Assembly (NCBI GenBank): GCA_044375105.1
Contig: JBILNK010000011.1
Span: 1-42,112, forward strand
Reading direction: 5' to 3'
Source: JBIKLM01 sp044375105
GTDB lineage: Bacteria > Planctomycetota > UBA1135 > GCA-002686595
Length of the DNA: 42,112 nucleotides
Shown here: one piece after another, positions 17,552 through 26,470 of the stretch
How positions within the stretch are numbered: position 1 is the first letter of the stretch
Layout: every line of letters starts with the position of its first letter
Position numbers and translations under genes: made by a program
The notes under the pieces: model-generated
The model's database searches: none
What the model saw: the letters and a program-made list of their open reading frames with translations, nothing else
Told to the model about the DNA's origin: nothing

Positions 17552-17804
17552 GGGCGTCAAGCGGGTGCGCTGAGGAAGGCGGACGGCAGGAACCGGGCTC
17601 CCCGCAGGGGCGTCGGGCGGATCCCGCCGTGGAGCGGAATGGTACGGAACGCGCCGCCGGACCGGATCCGCAGGGGGCGAAAGCCCCGCCCCGACTCCGG
17701 CGGTCCGCGGGCATCCTCTCGACCCTTTAGGTCGCTGCCGCGGCGGGGTCACCCCCTCGAAGCTGAGACCGGGAACGCCGGGACGGCTATCCTCCGCCGT
17801 TGCC
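17552..17804. promoter_or_regulatory. Divergent region with nested inverted repeats
   Basis: The region sits between the divergent starts of the giant lipoprotein and the HEAT-like lipoprotein genes. It contains an outer stem CCGCCGGA/TCCGGCGG at 17654-17661 and 17696-17703. That stem encloses GGGGC-GAAA-GCCCC at 17674-17687, a GNRA-type hairpin. A separate inverted repeat CGACC-CTTTA-GGTCG lies at 17720-17734. These could be RNA leader folds or protein-binding sites; nothing in the sequence decides. Confidence 0.4.
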
Positions 17805-18857
17805 ATGCATTCCGGTCGCCTGCCCCCGCCCCCGCGCCGCGCCGGGGGTTTCCGTGGATCCCTAGAGGGCGGGCTCCGGCTCGCCGGCCTCGGGCTGCTT
17901 CTGGTGGCGGCCCCGGGACTTTGGTCCTGCGGCGAAAAGCCAGGTCCTAAGGCGGGGCCGAGCCGCACGACCGCCGGGACGGCCGCCAAGGTGGCCACGG
18001 GGGGAGCCGCGGGCGGGCCGGCGCCCGCTGCGGGGGCGCAGCGGGCCTCCGAGGGGCCCGAGGTCTGGCCCGAACGCGACCTGGAGCTCGCCCTGGCGGA
18101 CCTGGTTCGGGCCCTGACGCCGCTCGACCCGACGGTGACGAGCGATCTGCGCCACGCCTGGCAGAGCCGGCGCCGGGAGACTCTCGAGCGGCTGCGCAGC
18201 GCTCCGGACCCCCTGGGAGCGGGCCTGCTCGCCCGCCTCCAGGAGGCCCCTGAGGACGACGCCCTGCTGCGCGATGGCTTGCTGACCGGGGCCACCTGGG
18301 CCGCGCCGACCCTGCTCGAGCCTGTGCTCTTCGAAGCGCTGGAGGACTATCGCGGTGGCCGCATCCGCGCCGAACTGGGCCTGCGCGCGCGCTGCGCCGA
18401 ATTGCTCGCCGAGGTCGCCCCCGAGAAGCTCGCGACCCTGCTGGAGAAGGTCCTCGGAGATGGGATCCCGACGGCCACTTGGCCCCGGGAAGAGATGCTG
18501 CTCGGAGCCTATCTGAGCGCCGTGGATCGCCTCGCTCGGGACCCCTTACCGCTCTTGACCAGCGTGGCCACGGACATCCGCATGGAAGCCGCTGCGCGCA
18601 ACCGAGCGGTCAAGGAGCTGGGCTCCCGCTGCGCCCCGTTGGGGCTGGCCGCCCTGCGCACGGTGCTGACGGAATCCACCGGAGACCGCTACCTGCGACG
18701 GCTGGCAGCCCAGAGCCTGATCGCCTGCTTGCCGCCGGAGCAGGCCGCGGCCGAGATCCAAGGGGTGCTCGAGCTGGAGGCCGATCCGGGCATGCAGCAG
18801 TTCCTGTCCTCGGCCCTCGACCAGCTGGCGCTGCGACTCGGGTCGGCCGGCCGTTGA
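17805..18857 (+). CDS. HEAT-repeat-like lipoprotein
   Basis: A 350-residue protein from ATG 17805. A basic, proline-rich start is followed by a hydrophobic segment and a lipobox-like GLWSC with Cys42, so it is probably a lipoprotein. About 45 residues of Ala/Gly/Pro/Thr-rich linker follow. The rest is all-alpha, with repeated amphipathic helix pairs such as RIRAELGLRARCAELLAEV, RNRAVKELGSRCAPLGLAAL and YLRRLAAQSLIACLPPEQAAA, which read like HEAT/armadillo-type repeats used for protein-protein contact. I do not recognise a specific family. It is divergent from the giant glycine-rich lipoprotein gene and lies 191 bp before tatD in the same direction. Confidence 0.82.
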   Translation: MHSGRLPPPPRRAGGFRGSLEGGLRLAGLGLLLVAAPGLWSCGEKPGPKAGPSRTTAGTAAKVATGGAAGGPAPAAGAQRASEGPEVWPERDLELALADLVRALTPLDPTVTSDLRHAWQSRRRETLERLRSAPDPLGAGLLARLQEAPEDDALLRDGLLTGATWAAPTLLEPVLFEALEDYRGGRIRAELGLRARCAELLAEVAPEKLATLLEKVLGDGIPTATWPREEMLLGAYLSAVDRLARDPLPLLTSVATDIRMEAAARNRAVKELGSRCAPLGLAALRTVLTESTGDRYLRRLAAQSLIACLPPEQAAAEIQGVLELEADPGMQQFLSSALDQLALRLGSAGR

Positions 18858-19048
18858 CCGACGCAGCGACCACCGACCCGGGGCCTGCTCGGCCCGCAGC
18901 AGCCAGGCGCGAACTTCTCGCGGGCCCGATTCGCAGCCGGCGGCGCGGCTGTGCCGGAGTCGCTCGGCACGGAGCCTAGGTGCGCGGAGCGCTCCGGCGG
19001 CTGCGTGGTATCGGCGGCCCGCTCTCCGCCGCCCCCATAGACGAAACC

Positions 19049-19834
19049 ATGATCACCGACACCCACACGCACCTGTTCGAGCCTGGGCTGCTACGCGACC
19101 TGCCGGCGGTGCTCGCACGGGCGCGCGCAGCGGGGGTGGAGCGCTGCCTGGTGGTCGGCACGGATCCCGACAGCAGCCGGTTGGCGCGCGAGCTGTGCCG
19201 CCAGCATCCCGGGCTGTTCCCCACCGCCGGGATCCATCCGGGCTACAGCGACTCGTTCCATCCGGATGCGCGCGCCGAGATCGAGGCGCTGGCGGCCGGA
19301 CCGGACGTGGTCGCGATCGGCGAGACCGGGCTCGATTTCTTCCGTGGCCGCGGCCACGAGAGCGGCCAGCTCGAGAACTTCGACTGGGCCCTCGACCTGG
19401 CGCGCCGCCTGGACAAGCCCGCCGTGATCCATTGCCGCAGCGCCCACATCGAAACCGCCCGTGCGGTGGCCGCCTGCCCCGGCGTGCGCGCGGTGATGCA
19501 TTGCTACGGCATGGGCCCGGAGGAGCTGCCCCCCTATCTGGAGGCCGGCTTCTACATCTCCTTCTCCGGCATGGTCACCTACCCAAAAAACGGCGACAAC
19601 CGCCGCGCTGCCGAGCTCGTGCCCCTCGAGCGCCTGCTGGTCGAGACCGATTGCCCCTACCTGCCGCCCCAGGACAAGCGCGGGCAGCGCAACGAACCGA
19701 GCTTCGTTCCAGCGGTCGTAAGCCTCTTGGCCGAGCTGCGCGGGCTGACCCCGGTCGAGCTGGCGGCGCTCACCAGCGAAAACGCCACGCGCCTCTTCCG
19801 GCTGCCCGCGGCCGCGGCCCCGGAGGCGCCCTGA
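19049..19834 (+). CDS. tatD: TatD-family metal-dependent DNase
   Basis: A 261-residue protein; ATG 19049 is chosen because the first metal motif DTHTHL follows directly after MIT. Other hallmarks in order are GIHPGY, AIGETGLDFF, VIHCRSAH, VMHCYGMG, ISFSGMVTYPK and LLVETDCPYLPP, followed by RNEPSFV and a C-terminal ENATRLF. These match TatD/YcfH hydrolases, two-metal nucleases of the amidohydrolase fold reported to act as 3'-5' exonucleases and to help DNA repair. Length matches the family norm of about 260. It converges on the pilin gene, with a strong hairpin between them. Confidence 0.95.
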   Translation: MITDTHTHLFEPGLLRDLPAVLARARAAGVERCLVVGTDPDSSRLARELCRQHPGLFPTAGIHPGYSDSFHPDARAEIEALAAGPDVVAIGETGLDFFRGRGHESGQLENFDWALDLARRLDKPAVIHCRSAHIETARAVAACPGVRAVMHCYGMGPEELPPYLEAGFYISFSGMVTYPKNGDNRRAAELVPLERLLVETDCPYLPPQDKRGQRNEPSFVPAVVSLLAELRGLTPVELAALTSENATRLFRLPAAAAPEAP

Positions 19835-19931
19835 CAGCCCGAACGCTGGCGATCCCGGGATGGGCCCCAGCGCGCAGGCCAGCCGTCCAACCGCGCTGCG
19901 AGCCAGCGCTCTACGGGGCCCCATGAAACGC

Positions 19932-19967
19932 CCAGCGGGCGCCCCACCGAAGTGGCGCGCCCGCTGG
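19932..19967 (-). terminator. Strong hairpin terminator of the pilin gene
   Basis: An 11-bp perfect stem CCAGCGGGCGC/GCGCCCGCTGG encloses a 4-bp stem closed by a loop that reads TTCG on the minus strand (CCAC-TTCG-GTGG), a stable UUCG tetraloop. On the minus strand it is followed by GCGTTTC. It lies 59 nt after the pilin stop and 97 nt after the tatD stop, so it may serve both convergent genes. Confidence 0.7.
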
Positions 19968-20026
19968 TTGCCGGGCCCGCTCGCGCAGGCCGGCTCTGGG
20001 CGGGGCGCAGGGCCCCGCCGCTGCGA

Positions 20027-20746
20027 TCACTGCAGCACGGTCCAGGTTTCGCCGTCGTTGCCGGCCAGGCCAGCAGCGCCGTTGGCGATCGGGTCGCCCA
20101 TCGCAGCCACGCCGGCAGCGTAGGCGGCATCCCAGGTGGGAGCAGCGCCGAGGCCGTCGTAGGTGCCGTCCTTGTTAGCAAATTGCAGGATGTCGCCATC
20201 CTGGTTGATGAAGAAGCACCGGTTGCCGGTGGTCCCGGCATCCAGCGGCCAGGCGTAGCAGCAGAAGAAGACCTCGGCCAGATCCGGAGAAACCGGACCT
20301 CCCATGCCGCCGGCGGCAGCCTCGATGACGCCTTCGCCGTTGTCGTCGGGCAGGTACATCTGGAAGACGTAGCCCGAGCGAGTCACGACGGAGTTGTTCA
20401 CGATGCCCAGGGCGGTCGAAAGGATCGCCGGCTGGAGCAGGTCGGCACCGACCTGCGGGGCCTGGTTGCCGTCGTCCTCGCGCAGAGCGATGGTGCCGGC
20501 CAGCTCAGCGAAGTAGCCGAATTCGCCGCCGCCGTCGCTATCGCAGTCGATGGCGTTGGAGGACTGGATCTGGGCCTGGCCAGAGGAGATCGAGCGCAGG
20601 GTCGAGATGGCGGCCGATTCGTTGGCCGCCAGCTTGGCGCTCAGCAGTTTCGGGATGGCCACCGACGCGATGATCGCGATGATCGCTACGACGATCATCA
20701 ACTCGATCAGGGTGAAGCCAGCGTTCTTGCGGTTGTGCAGTTTCAC
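20027..20746 (-). CDS. Type IV pilin / type II pseudopilin-like protein
   Basis: A 239-residue prepilin. The start is GTG at 20746, giving a short basic leader MKLHNRKNAG and the cleavage site G10/F11. It is followed by FTLIELMIVVAIIAIIASVAIP, the invariant N-terminal helix with Glu5 of the mature protein needed for assembly. The soluble part has AANESAAISTLRSI in the rest of the helix. It ends in a globular region with FFCCYAWP, GNRCFFINQDGD and a conserved aromatic/Asn pattern; four cysteines could form disulfides. It is the last gene of the minus-strand pilus cluster and is followed by the UUCG terminator. The 572-bp leader between it and pilC suggests its own promoter, as expected for a highly expressed major subunit. 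It could be the major pilin or a pseudopilin; no minor pilins are visible. Confidence 0.93.
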   Translation of the reverse strand: MKLHNRKNAGFTLIELMIVVAIIAIIASVAIPKLLSAKLAANESAAISTLRSISSGQAQIQSSNAIDCDSDGGGEFGYFAELAGTIALREDDGNQAPQVGADLLQPAILSTALGIVNNSVVTRSGYVFQMYLPDDNGEGVIEAAAGGMGGPVSPDLAEVFFCCYAWPLDAGTTGNRCFFINQDGDILQFANKDGTYDGLGAAPTWDAAYAAGVAAMGDPIANGAAGLAGNDGETWTVLQ

Positions 20747-21318
20747 GTTTGGATTTGCCTCAGGATTGCCTTGCGACGTCTCTCTAGGCCGGCTCCGCGG
20801 GAGCCTCCTGTCGCCTGGAAGCGCTCGCCACCTTGGATCGACCCCGAGGCCAGGGCGGTGTTCAACCCGCCCCTTTGACCCTGGATGGCCCGCAGCAGCG
20901 ACCATGAGAGTTGGAACACCGGGGACATTCCTCGGGGGACGAACCCCGCGGGTGCTTCCCGGCAGGAAATCCGATCGACGCACCGGCTGGGACAACTTGA
21001 AGTTCAAGAGAAGAAATCCGCATGTCCCGTGGACCGTTCCACCCACGTGCAGCGGAGCCTCGTCGTTGCGGCGGAAAAACCTTCCGGTCCACTCCGTACC
21101 GATTGGCGCCGATACACCAGCAAACACCAGCAACGGGACTATCCCCCGAGATCCCGGGTGCGCCAAGCTTTGGTCGGAGGCGCTCTGAAATGGCCCAGAG
21201 CGAGTCGCCACGCGCGCCCAGGAACCAGGAACAGGAGCCCGCGCGCTGCCCGCACGGGGCCGGCTTACCAGTTCCGTCGGACCGTGAGGAAACCAGCCTG
21301 AACGCGGACTCCCTGGAT
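20747..21318 (-). promoter_or_regulatory. Long pilin leader region
   Basis: A 572-bp gene-free stretch upstream of the pilin, less GC-rich than its surroundings. It contains a 13-bp palindrome CTTGAA-G-TTCAAG at 20996-21008, a direct repeat of TTGCTGGTG read on the minus strand near 21116-21134, and a hairpin GGCTCC-GCG-GGAGCC at 20791-20805 about 45 nt before the GTG start. I looked for sigma54 (-24/-12) and sigma70 boxes and found none that is convincing. Confidence 0.5.
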
Positions 21319-22596
21319 TCAGCTGCCGCCCTGGCCGAGCTTGCCGACGATATCAAGGATCGGCAGGAACACGGACAGCACCACGCCGCCCACGATGATG
21401 CCCATGAAGCTGATCAGCAGCGGTTCGATCAAGCTGGTCAAGGCCTTGATCTGCGCCTTGACCTGGCTGTCGTAGAACTCGGCGATCTTCTCCAGCAGGA
21501 CTTCCAGCGCGCCGGAGCGTTCCCCGATGGCGATCATCCGCACCACCATGGGCGGGAAGACCTTGGACTGCGAAAGGGGTTCGGAGAGCATGTTGCCGTT
21601 GCGCACGCTCTCTTTCGAGGCGTCCACGGCTCGGCTGACCACCTGGTTGCCGGCGGTGTTCGACACGATGTCCAGCGTGCCCATGATCGGCACACCAGAG
21701 CGGATCAGGGTCGCGAAAGTACGCGAGAAGCGCGCCAGCGCGATCTTGCGCGCCAGGGGTCCGAAGATCGGCAAGCGCAGGCGGGCGTGGTCCAGGAACA
21801 GGCTGCCGAACTTGGTCTTGCTGAACATGAAGAAGCCGGCCGCGGCCAGCGCGATCATGCCGAGCAGGGTAGGCCAAGAAGTCCGCATCCAGTCCGACGT
21901 CGCCAGAGTCAACTTAGTGATCTTGGGCAAGTTCGAGTTGAGCGACTCGAAGACCTGGCGGAAGGTCGGCACGACGCCGATCATCAGGAAGGCCGTGATG
22001 CCCAGCACCAGGGCCAGCGAGATCACGGGATAGGTCATGGCCGACTTGACCTCCCGGCGCAGCTCATCAGCCGCTTCCGTGTACTCGGCAAGACGTTCGA
22101 GGATCACGTCCATCTGGCCAGAGGCTTCGCCGGCACGCACCATCGAGATGTAGAGCGGCGAAAAAGCCCTCGGGCACTGCTCCATGGCCGAGGACAGGTC
22201 GCTGCCGGCGCGCAGCTCGCTGGACAAGCGCTGGCAGGTGGTCTTGAGTCCGGGGGTCTCGGCTTGATCCGCGAGTACCTCGATCGATTCGATCAGCGAC
22301 AGACCGGCGCCGATCATGGTCGAGAGCTGCCGCGTGAACAGCACCAGTTCCTCCCGATTGGCTTTGGCGACCGGCTTGCCGAAAGAAAAAGAGAGGCCCC
22401 CTGCTGGCTTCGCTGCGCCCGCATTTGCAGCCTGCTCGGCGGGCTTCTTGCCCTTCTTGCCGCCCTGCTGCACGCGCATCGGGGTCAGACTCCGCTGGCG
22501 CAATTCGGCCAGCACGTCCTGTTGACTCTCGGCGTCGAGGGTGCCCTCGACGGTGCGCCCGTTCTGGTCCTTGGCAGCGTAGATGAAGGTCGGCAC
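21319..22596 (-). CDS. pilC: Pilus/type II secretion inner-membrane platform protein PilC (GspF family)
   Basis: A 425-residue protein starting with GTG at 22596. It opens with MPTFIYAAKDQNGRTVEG, the usual PilC/GspF start, then a short variable linker. Two copies of the GspF domain follow: the first begins around FTRQLSTMIGAGLSLIESIEVL, the second around FSRTFATLIRSGVPIMGTLDIV. Three membrane segments are visible, near residues 190-210, 235-260 and at the C-terminus (SFMGIIVGGVVLSVFLPIL). In known systems this dimeric platform binds the PilB ATPase and passes pilin subunits into the growing fibre. The gene follows pilB by 58 bp in the same direction and precedes the pilin gene. Confidence 0.96.
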   Translation of the reverse strand: MPTFIYAAKDQNGRTVEGTLDAESQQDVLAELRQRSLTPMRVQQGGKKGKKPAEQAANAGAAKPAGGLSFSFGKPVAKANREELVLFTRQLSTMIGAGLSLIESIEVLADQAETPGLKTTCQRLSSELRAGSDLSSAMEQCPRAFSPLYISMVRAGEASGQMDVILERLAEYTEAADELRREVKSAMTYPVISLALVLGITAFLMIGVVPTFRQVFESLNSNLPKITKLTLATSDWMRTSWPTLLGMIALAAAGFFMFSKTKFGSLFLDHARLRLPIFGPLARKIALARFSRTFATLIRSGVPIMGTLDIVSNTAGNQVVSRAVDASKESVRNGNMLSEPLSQSKVFPPMVVRMIAIGERSGALEVLLEKIAEFYDSQVKAQIKALTSLIEPLLISFMGIIVGGVVLSVFLPILDIVGKLGQGGS

Positions 22597-22654
22597 TTCG
22601 TTCCTGGGTACTGGGTGTGCGTTGATAGCAGGCGGCGGTTCGTGGGCTCGGCAC

Positions 22655-24349
22655 TCAGTCGGCCATGGTTGCGCGCAAAACTTCTTCCACCGAAGTGCGT
22701 CCGCGCAGCGCGTTGAGCAATCCGGCCCGGCGCATCGAGATCATGCCCTTGGAGAGCGCCACCTCCTTGATGGCCGCGGCCGACTTGCCTTCGACCACCA
22801 TGCGCTTGATGTCGTGGTCCAGATAGAGCGTTTCGAGGATCGCGAAGCGGCCTTTGTAACCGCCCGTACAGCGCGGGCACCCATTGGGATGCGGCATGAA
22901 CAGCTCGGCCGTATCGAGTTCGCCGTCGAGGAAGCCCAGCCCTTGCAGCTTGTCCTTGGGCATGTCGAGCGGTTGGCGACAGTGCGGGCAAAGGACCCGC
23001 GCCAGACGCTGGGCGCAGACGCATAACAGGGAGCTCGAAACCATGAACGGGTCGATCTCCATGTCGACCAGACGCGTGATCGTCGAGGCGGCGTCGTTGG
23101 TGTGCAGGGTAGACAGCACCAGGTGACCTGTGAGCGCAGCCTTGACCGCGATCTCCGCGGTCTCTGTGTCCCGGATCTCGCCCACCAGCACGATGTCCGG
23201 GTCCTGCCGAAGGATCGAGCGCAGGGCTCCGGCGAAGGTCAAGCCACGCTTTGGATTGACGGGCACCTGATTGATGCCCTCCATGCGGTATTCGACCGGG
23301 TCCTCGACGGTGACGCAGTTCACGTCCGGTGTGGCCACTTCCTTGACGCAAGCGTACAGGGTGGTCGACTTGCCGGAACCCGTGGGACCGGTGACCAGCA
23401 GCATGCCGTAGGAAGCGTCGAGAGCCTTCTTGATGTCCTCGAGGGAACGCTCCTCGTATCCCAAAGCGCCGAGATTCTTGGCTACCCCCGAGGAGTCCAG
23501 GATGCGCATGACCGCTTTCTCACCGCCCACCACCGGCAGCGTCGACAAGCGAAAGTCGATTTTACGGTTTTCGTGACGGATCTGGAACTTACCGTCCTGC
23601 GGCGCAAAGCGCTCGGCGATGTCCAGGTTGGCCATGATCTTCAGACGCGAAGTCAAGGCCGGCAGCAGGGTCTTCGGCGGGCGCATGATCTCGACCATGC
23701 GTCCATCGATACGGAAGCGGATCCGCAGAGCCAGATCTAGGGGCTCGATGTGGATGTCGCTGGCCTTGTCTCGCAGAGCGCGCAACAGCACCAGATTGAT
23801 CAGCTTGACCGCCGGTACCTCATTATCGTCATTTCCGATCTCGAGCTCGGCATTCTGATTCTGCTCCTCCTCTACGGCGACAGCGTTGCTCTCGACCGAG
23901 CCGAGCAGTTGCTCGACTTCGGCCTTGCCGCGATCGAACAGGCGTTCGAGGGCCTCCTTGATGGCCTTGGGATGGCTGAGCAGCGGCCGAACTCGGCATC
24001 CCGAGAGGATGTTCAGGTCGTCCAGCAGCAGAACGTCGAAAGGGTCCGAGACGGCCACAGAGAGCACGTCACCGGTCTTGGCGATCGGCATGACCCCGTG
24101 CTCGGTGCAGGCCTCCGGGGGCAGAGCCTCGACGGCGTTCGGGTCGGGCTTGACCCGCATCAAGTCCAGGGGCGCGATGCCGCTGCCGAGGCCCATGACC
24201 TCGAAGTAGGCCTCTTCCTGGAGCTTGTGGTTCTCGAGGAGCGTGGCCACGGCCGGGCGGTCGCCGCGGGCGGCTTCGTCCCAGTCCTCGCCAGAGACCA
24301 GTCCGGCGTCGAGCAGCAGACGACGGATCTTGCCAGAGCTCTTGGCCAT
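22655..24349 (-). CDS. pilB: Pilus assembly / type II secretion ATPase PilB (GspE family)
   Basis: A 564-residue ATPase. The start at ATG 24349 shares one base with the pilT stop (TGATG), so the two are translationally coupled. The N-terminal 150 residues form an MshEN/T2SSE_N-like domain. An acidic linker near residue 180 leads to the core with DKASDIHIEP, RFRIDGRM, Walker A GPTGSGKSTT near residue 320, the Asp box VTVEDPVEY, Walker B RQDPDIVLVGEIRD and the His box HLVLSTLHTNDA. A four-cysteine zinc element has CPHC near residue 453 and CPRC near residue 490. The enzyme powers pilus polymerisation or pseudopilus extension. A full zinc motif and length near 560 fit PilB/GspE rather than PilT. 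Confidence 0.96.
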   Translation of the reverse strand: MAKSSGKIRRLLLDAGLVSGEDWDEAARGDRPAVATLLENHKLQEEAYFEVMGLGSGIAPLDLMRVKPDPNAVEALPPEACTEHGVMPIAKTGDVLSVAVSDPFDVLLLDDLNILSGCRVRPLLSHPKAIKEALERLFDRGKAEVEQLLGSVESNAVAVEEEQNQNAELEIGNDDNEVPAVKLINLVLLRALRDKASDIHIEPLDLALRIRFRIDGRMVEIMRPPKTLLPALTSRLKIMANLDIAERFAPQDGKFQIRHENRKIDFRLSTLPVVGGEKAVMRILDSSGVAKNLGALGYEERSLEDIKKALDASYGMLLVTGPTGSGKSTTLYACVKEVATPDVNCVTVEDPVEYRMEGINQVPVNPKRGLTFAGALRSILRQDPDIVLVGEIRDTETAEIAVKAALTGHLVLSTLHTNDAASTITRLVDMEIDPFMVSSSLLCVCAQRLARVLCPHCRQPLDMPKDKLQGLGFLDGELDTAELFMPHPNGCPRCTGGYKGRFAILETLYLDHDIKRMVVEGKSAAAIKEVALSKGMISMRRAGLLNALRGRTSVEEVLRATMAD

Positions 24350-25413
24350 CAGGCGGCGCGCACGAGAGTGTGCAGCTCGGAGGGGTCGGAAAGAGCCTGC
24401 TCGGCGTCGGATAACCGCACGACGCCGCTGCGCACCAGACGTGACAAGCTGGAGGCCATGGTGGTCATGCCGAAGCGAGCGCCGGTCTGGATCTGGCTGT
24501 ACATCTGGTGGGCCTTGCCCTCGCGGATCAGGGCCCGGACCGCCGGCGTTGCGATCATGATCTCGGCGGCCAGAGCCCGCCCCCGCCCTTCCGCACGAGG
24601 CAGCAGCTGCTGGCAAAAGATGCCCTCCAGCGAGAAGGAAAGCTGGGTCAGCACCTGGGGCTGCTGGTGGGCCGGAAAGACGTCGACGATGCGGTTGATT
24701 GTCTGTACCGCATCGGCGGTGTGCAGAGTGCCGAAGGTCAAGTGGCCGGTTTCAGCCAGGGTCAAAGCGGCCTCGATCGTCTCCAGGTCGCGGAGCTCGC
24801 CGACCAGCACGTAATCAGGATCCTGCCGCAGGACCGATCGCAGGGCATTGGAAAACTTGTGGGTATCGCCGCCGACTTCGCGCTGCGTGACCAGACAGGA
24901 CTGGCTCTGGTGCGAGAACTCGACCGGGTCCTCGATGGTCACGATGTGGCCTTCCATCGACTTGTTGATGAAGTCGATCATCGAGGCCAGGGTGGTCGAT
25001 TTGCCAGAGCCCGTTGCGCCGCAGACCAGGACCAGCCCGCTGCTCAGATTGCACAGACGGGAACACACGTCCAGGGGTAAGCCGAGCTTGTCGAAACTGA
25101 GGACCTCGTGCGGGATTAGGCGCAGCACGCAGGCTACGCTGCCCCGCTGGTAGAAAACATTGGCCCGGAAGCGGCCTTGGCCACGCAGCTCGAAGGAGCA
25201 GTCGAGTTCGAGTTCACGGTCCAGCTTGGCGATCTGCTCCGAGGTCAACACCGAGGTCGCCAGCCGGCGGGTGTCCTCGGGCTGCAGCGCCGGCGTGTTG
25301 ACCGGCAGCAACGCCCCGTCGACGCGGATGCGCGGCGGCGTGCCCACGGAGATGTGCAGGTCGGAACCGCCCTTGCGCACCACGAGCGCCAGAAGGTCTT
25401 CCATCGAGATCAT
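24349..25413 (-). CDS. pilT: Pilus retraction ATPase PilT
   Basis: A 354-residue protein. ATG 25413 (MISMEDLLAL) is chosen; a second ATG three codons later is possible, and neither has a clear Shine-Dalgarno. Landmarks are SDLHISVGTPPRIRVDG, Walker A GATGSGKSTTLASM near residue 132, VTIEDPVEF, RQDPDYVLVGELRDLET and HLTFGTLHTADAVQTINRIVD. Then comes the PilT-type C-terminal motif in altered form as AVRALIREGKAHQMYSQIQTG. It lacks the zinc cysteines of PilB. PilT hexamers depolymerise pili and drive twitching; a PilT gene argues for a true retractable pilus rather than a pure type II secretion system. Its stop overlaps the pilB start by one base. Confidence 0.95.
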   Translation of the reverse strand: MISMEDLLALVVRKGGSDLHISVGTPPRIRVDGALLPVNTPALQPEDTRRLATSVLTSEQIAKLDRELELDCSFELRGQGRFRANVFYQRGSVACVLRLIPHEVLSFDKLGLPLDVCSRLCNLSSGLVLVCGATGSGKSTTLASMIDFINKSMEGHIVTIEDPVEFSHQSQSCLVTQREVGGDTHKFSNALRSVLRQDPDYVLVGELRDLETIEAALTLAETGHLTFGTLHTADAVQTINRIVDVFPAHQQPQVLTQLSFSLEGIFCQQLLPRAEGRGRALAAEIMIATPAVRALIREGKAHQMYSQIQTGARFGMTTMASSLSRLVRSGVVRLSDAEQALSDPSELHTLVRAA

Positions 25414-25875
25414 GGGCGGGCGGGGCGGGGGTGCTGGGGTCGGTGAAGGGAGAACGGAAGCAATCCGGTCATGGATCGGGCGTCCCCCGCGGGCGGCTTT
25501 AGGCTCCCCGGCCCCGGCAGCCCCCTGGGAGGTACTCAGGGGACGCCTGGGCGGCCGCCGCAGCCCTGCCTGGATGCGGCCGCGGGGCGCGCCCGAGCCA
25601 TCGGTCCGGCCGGCCCGCTCCGGTCGGCCCTTGGGACCTATCGGCTGGACCCGAGCCAGGCCAGCGCCGGCTGGGCGGCAGCCTCGCGGCCTGCAGCTCG
25701 GGTGGGCAGCCCAGCTAGCCCGCCCGCAGGGCCGTCCGTTTTCCGGCTCCCCCATCGACCGCCGCCCATCCCGGCCCCCAGCGCGCGTCCTCTGCGGCAG
25801 GAGATGCCCTTCCACACCGTCGGAACCCCGGCCCATTGGGCAGCCGAAGGCGTCTCGCGGCATGCCGACAGGCTG
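25414..25875. other. Gene-free region upstream of pilT
   Basis: No frame looks coding. A hairpin CCCCTGGG-AGGTA-CTCAGGGG (one G-U pair) lies at 25522-25542, about 110 nt before pilT. The region should carry the pilTBC promoter; no clear boxes are seen. Confidence 0.4.
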
Positions 25876-26403
25876 TCACTCGTCGGGATGGGCCAGGGAC
25901 CTGCTCCGCCGGGATGCGGGCCTGCTAGGACTCGGGCACGAGCGCCTAGCGCGCGGAGCGGATGCCCACACGCCGGCTACACCGGTCAGCAAGGTCAGCA
26001 CCTGCTGTATGCCGAGTTCGCTGCCCAGATCACAGACCAGGATCAGCACCAGGCGGCCCTTGGCCAGGTCCAGGGGGCATTGGCGGCGAAGCTCTTCTTC
26101 GGACAGCTCCTGGGGCTCGAGGAAGCGCTCGAGCACGGTGTCCTGCTCGCGGGCGTCCAGGCCCCGGTCGAGCAAGGCTTTCCGCCAAGGATAGGCGGGG
26201 CCGTGCACGGCGCGCTGCACGCCGTGGAAACCCTTGCCGGTCCCATCAGGCAGCAGCGTGGGCACGCAAGCGGGACCGACCGAGCTGTGCAGCTGGCGCA
26301 CCCAAGCTTCGCAATCGCCAGGCTCCGCGTCCGGGTGCGTGATCACGATCGCGTCCGACTGGCCCGCAGGCCGCCAGCTCGCTCCACCTCCCAGACCGCG
26401 CAT
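25876..26403 (-). CDS. Unrecognised protein in the pilus cluster
   Basis: A 175-residue frame from ATG 26403. Codon third positions are almost all G or C through the middle (for example the part encoding LDAREQDTVLERFLEPQEL), which supports real coding; the last 30 residues, rich in Ser/Arg/Pro, look less convincing. The protein reads DAIVITHPDAEPGD near the start, then WVRQLHSSVG and PDGTGKGFHGVQRAV. An acidic helix with SEEELRRQ and a hydrophobic C-terminal half with LVLILVCDLGSELGIQQVLTLL follow. I do not recognise the family. There is no signal peptide. It lies between the OmpA-like lipoprotein and pilT in the same direction, so a role with the pilus is possible from position only. A longer start upstream cannot be excluded. 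Confidence 0.55.
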   Translation of the reverse strand: MRGLGGGASWRPAGQSDAIVITHPDAEPGDCEAWVRQLHSSVGPACVPTLLPDGTGKGFHGVQRAVHGPAYPWRKALLDRGLDAREQDTVLERFLEPQELSEEELRRQCPLDLAKGRLVLILVCDLGSELGIQQVLTLLTGVAGVWASAPRARRSCPSPSRPASRRSRSLAHPDE

Positions 26404-26470
26404 CGGGATGCCCAAGAAAGCAGCGCTGCCCGCCGAGGCTTGCGGGCCTGGCGGGCAGCTGTTCGGACTT

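Noticed and set aside
20747..21318. A sigma54 promoter for the pilin, as in many type IV pilin genes
   Set aside because: I searched the leader for GG-N10-GC spacing in a TGGCAC/TTGC context and found no acceptable match.
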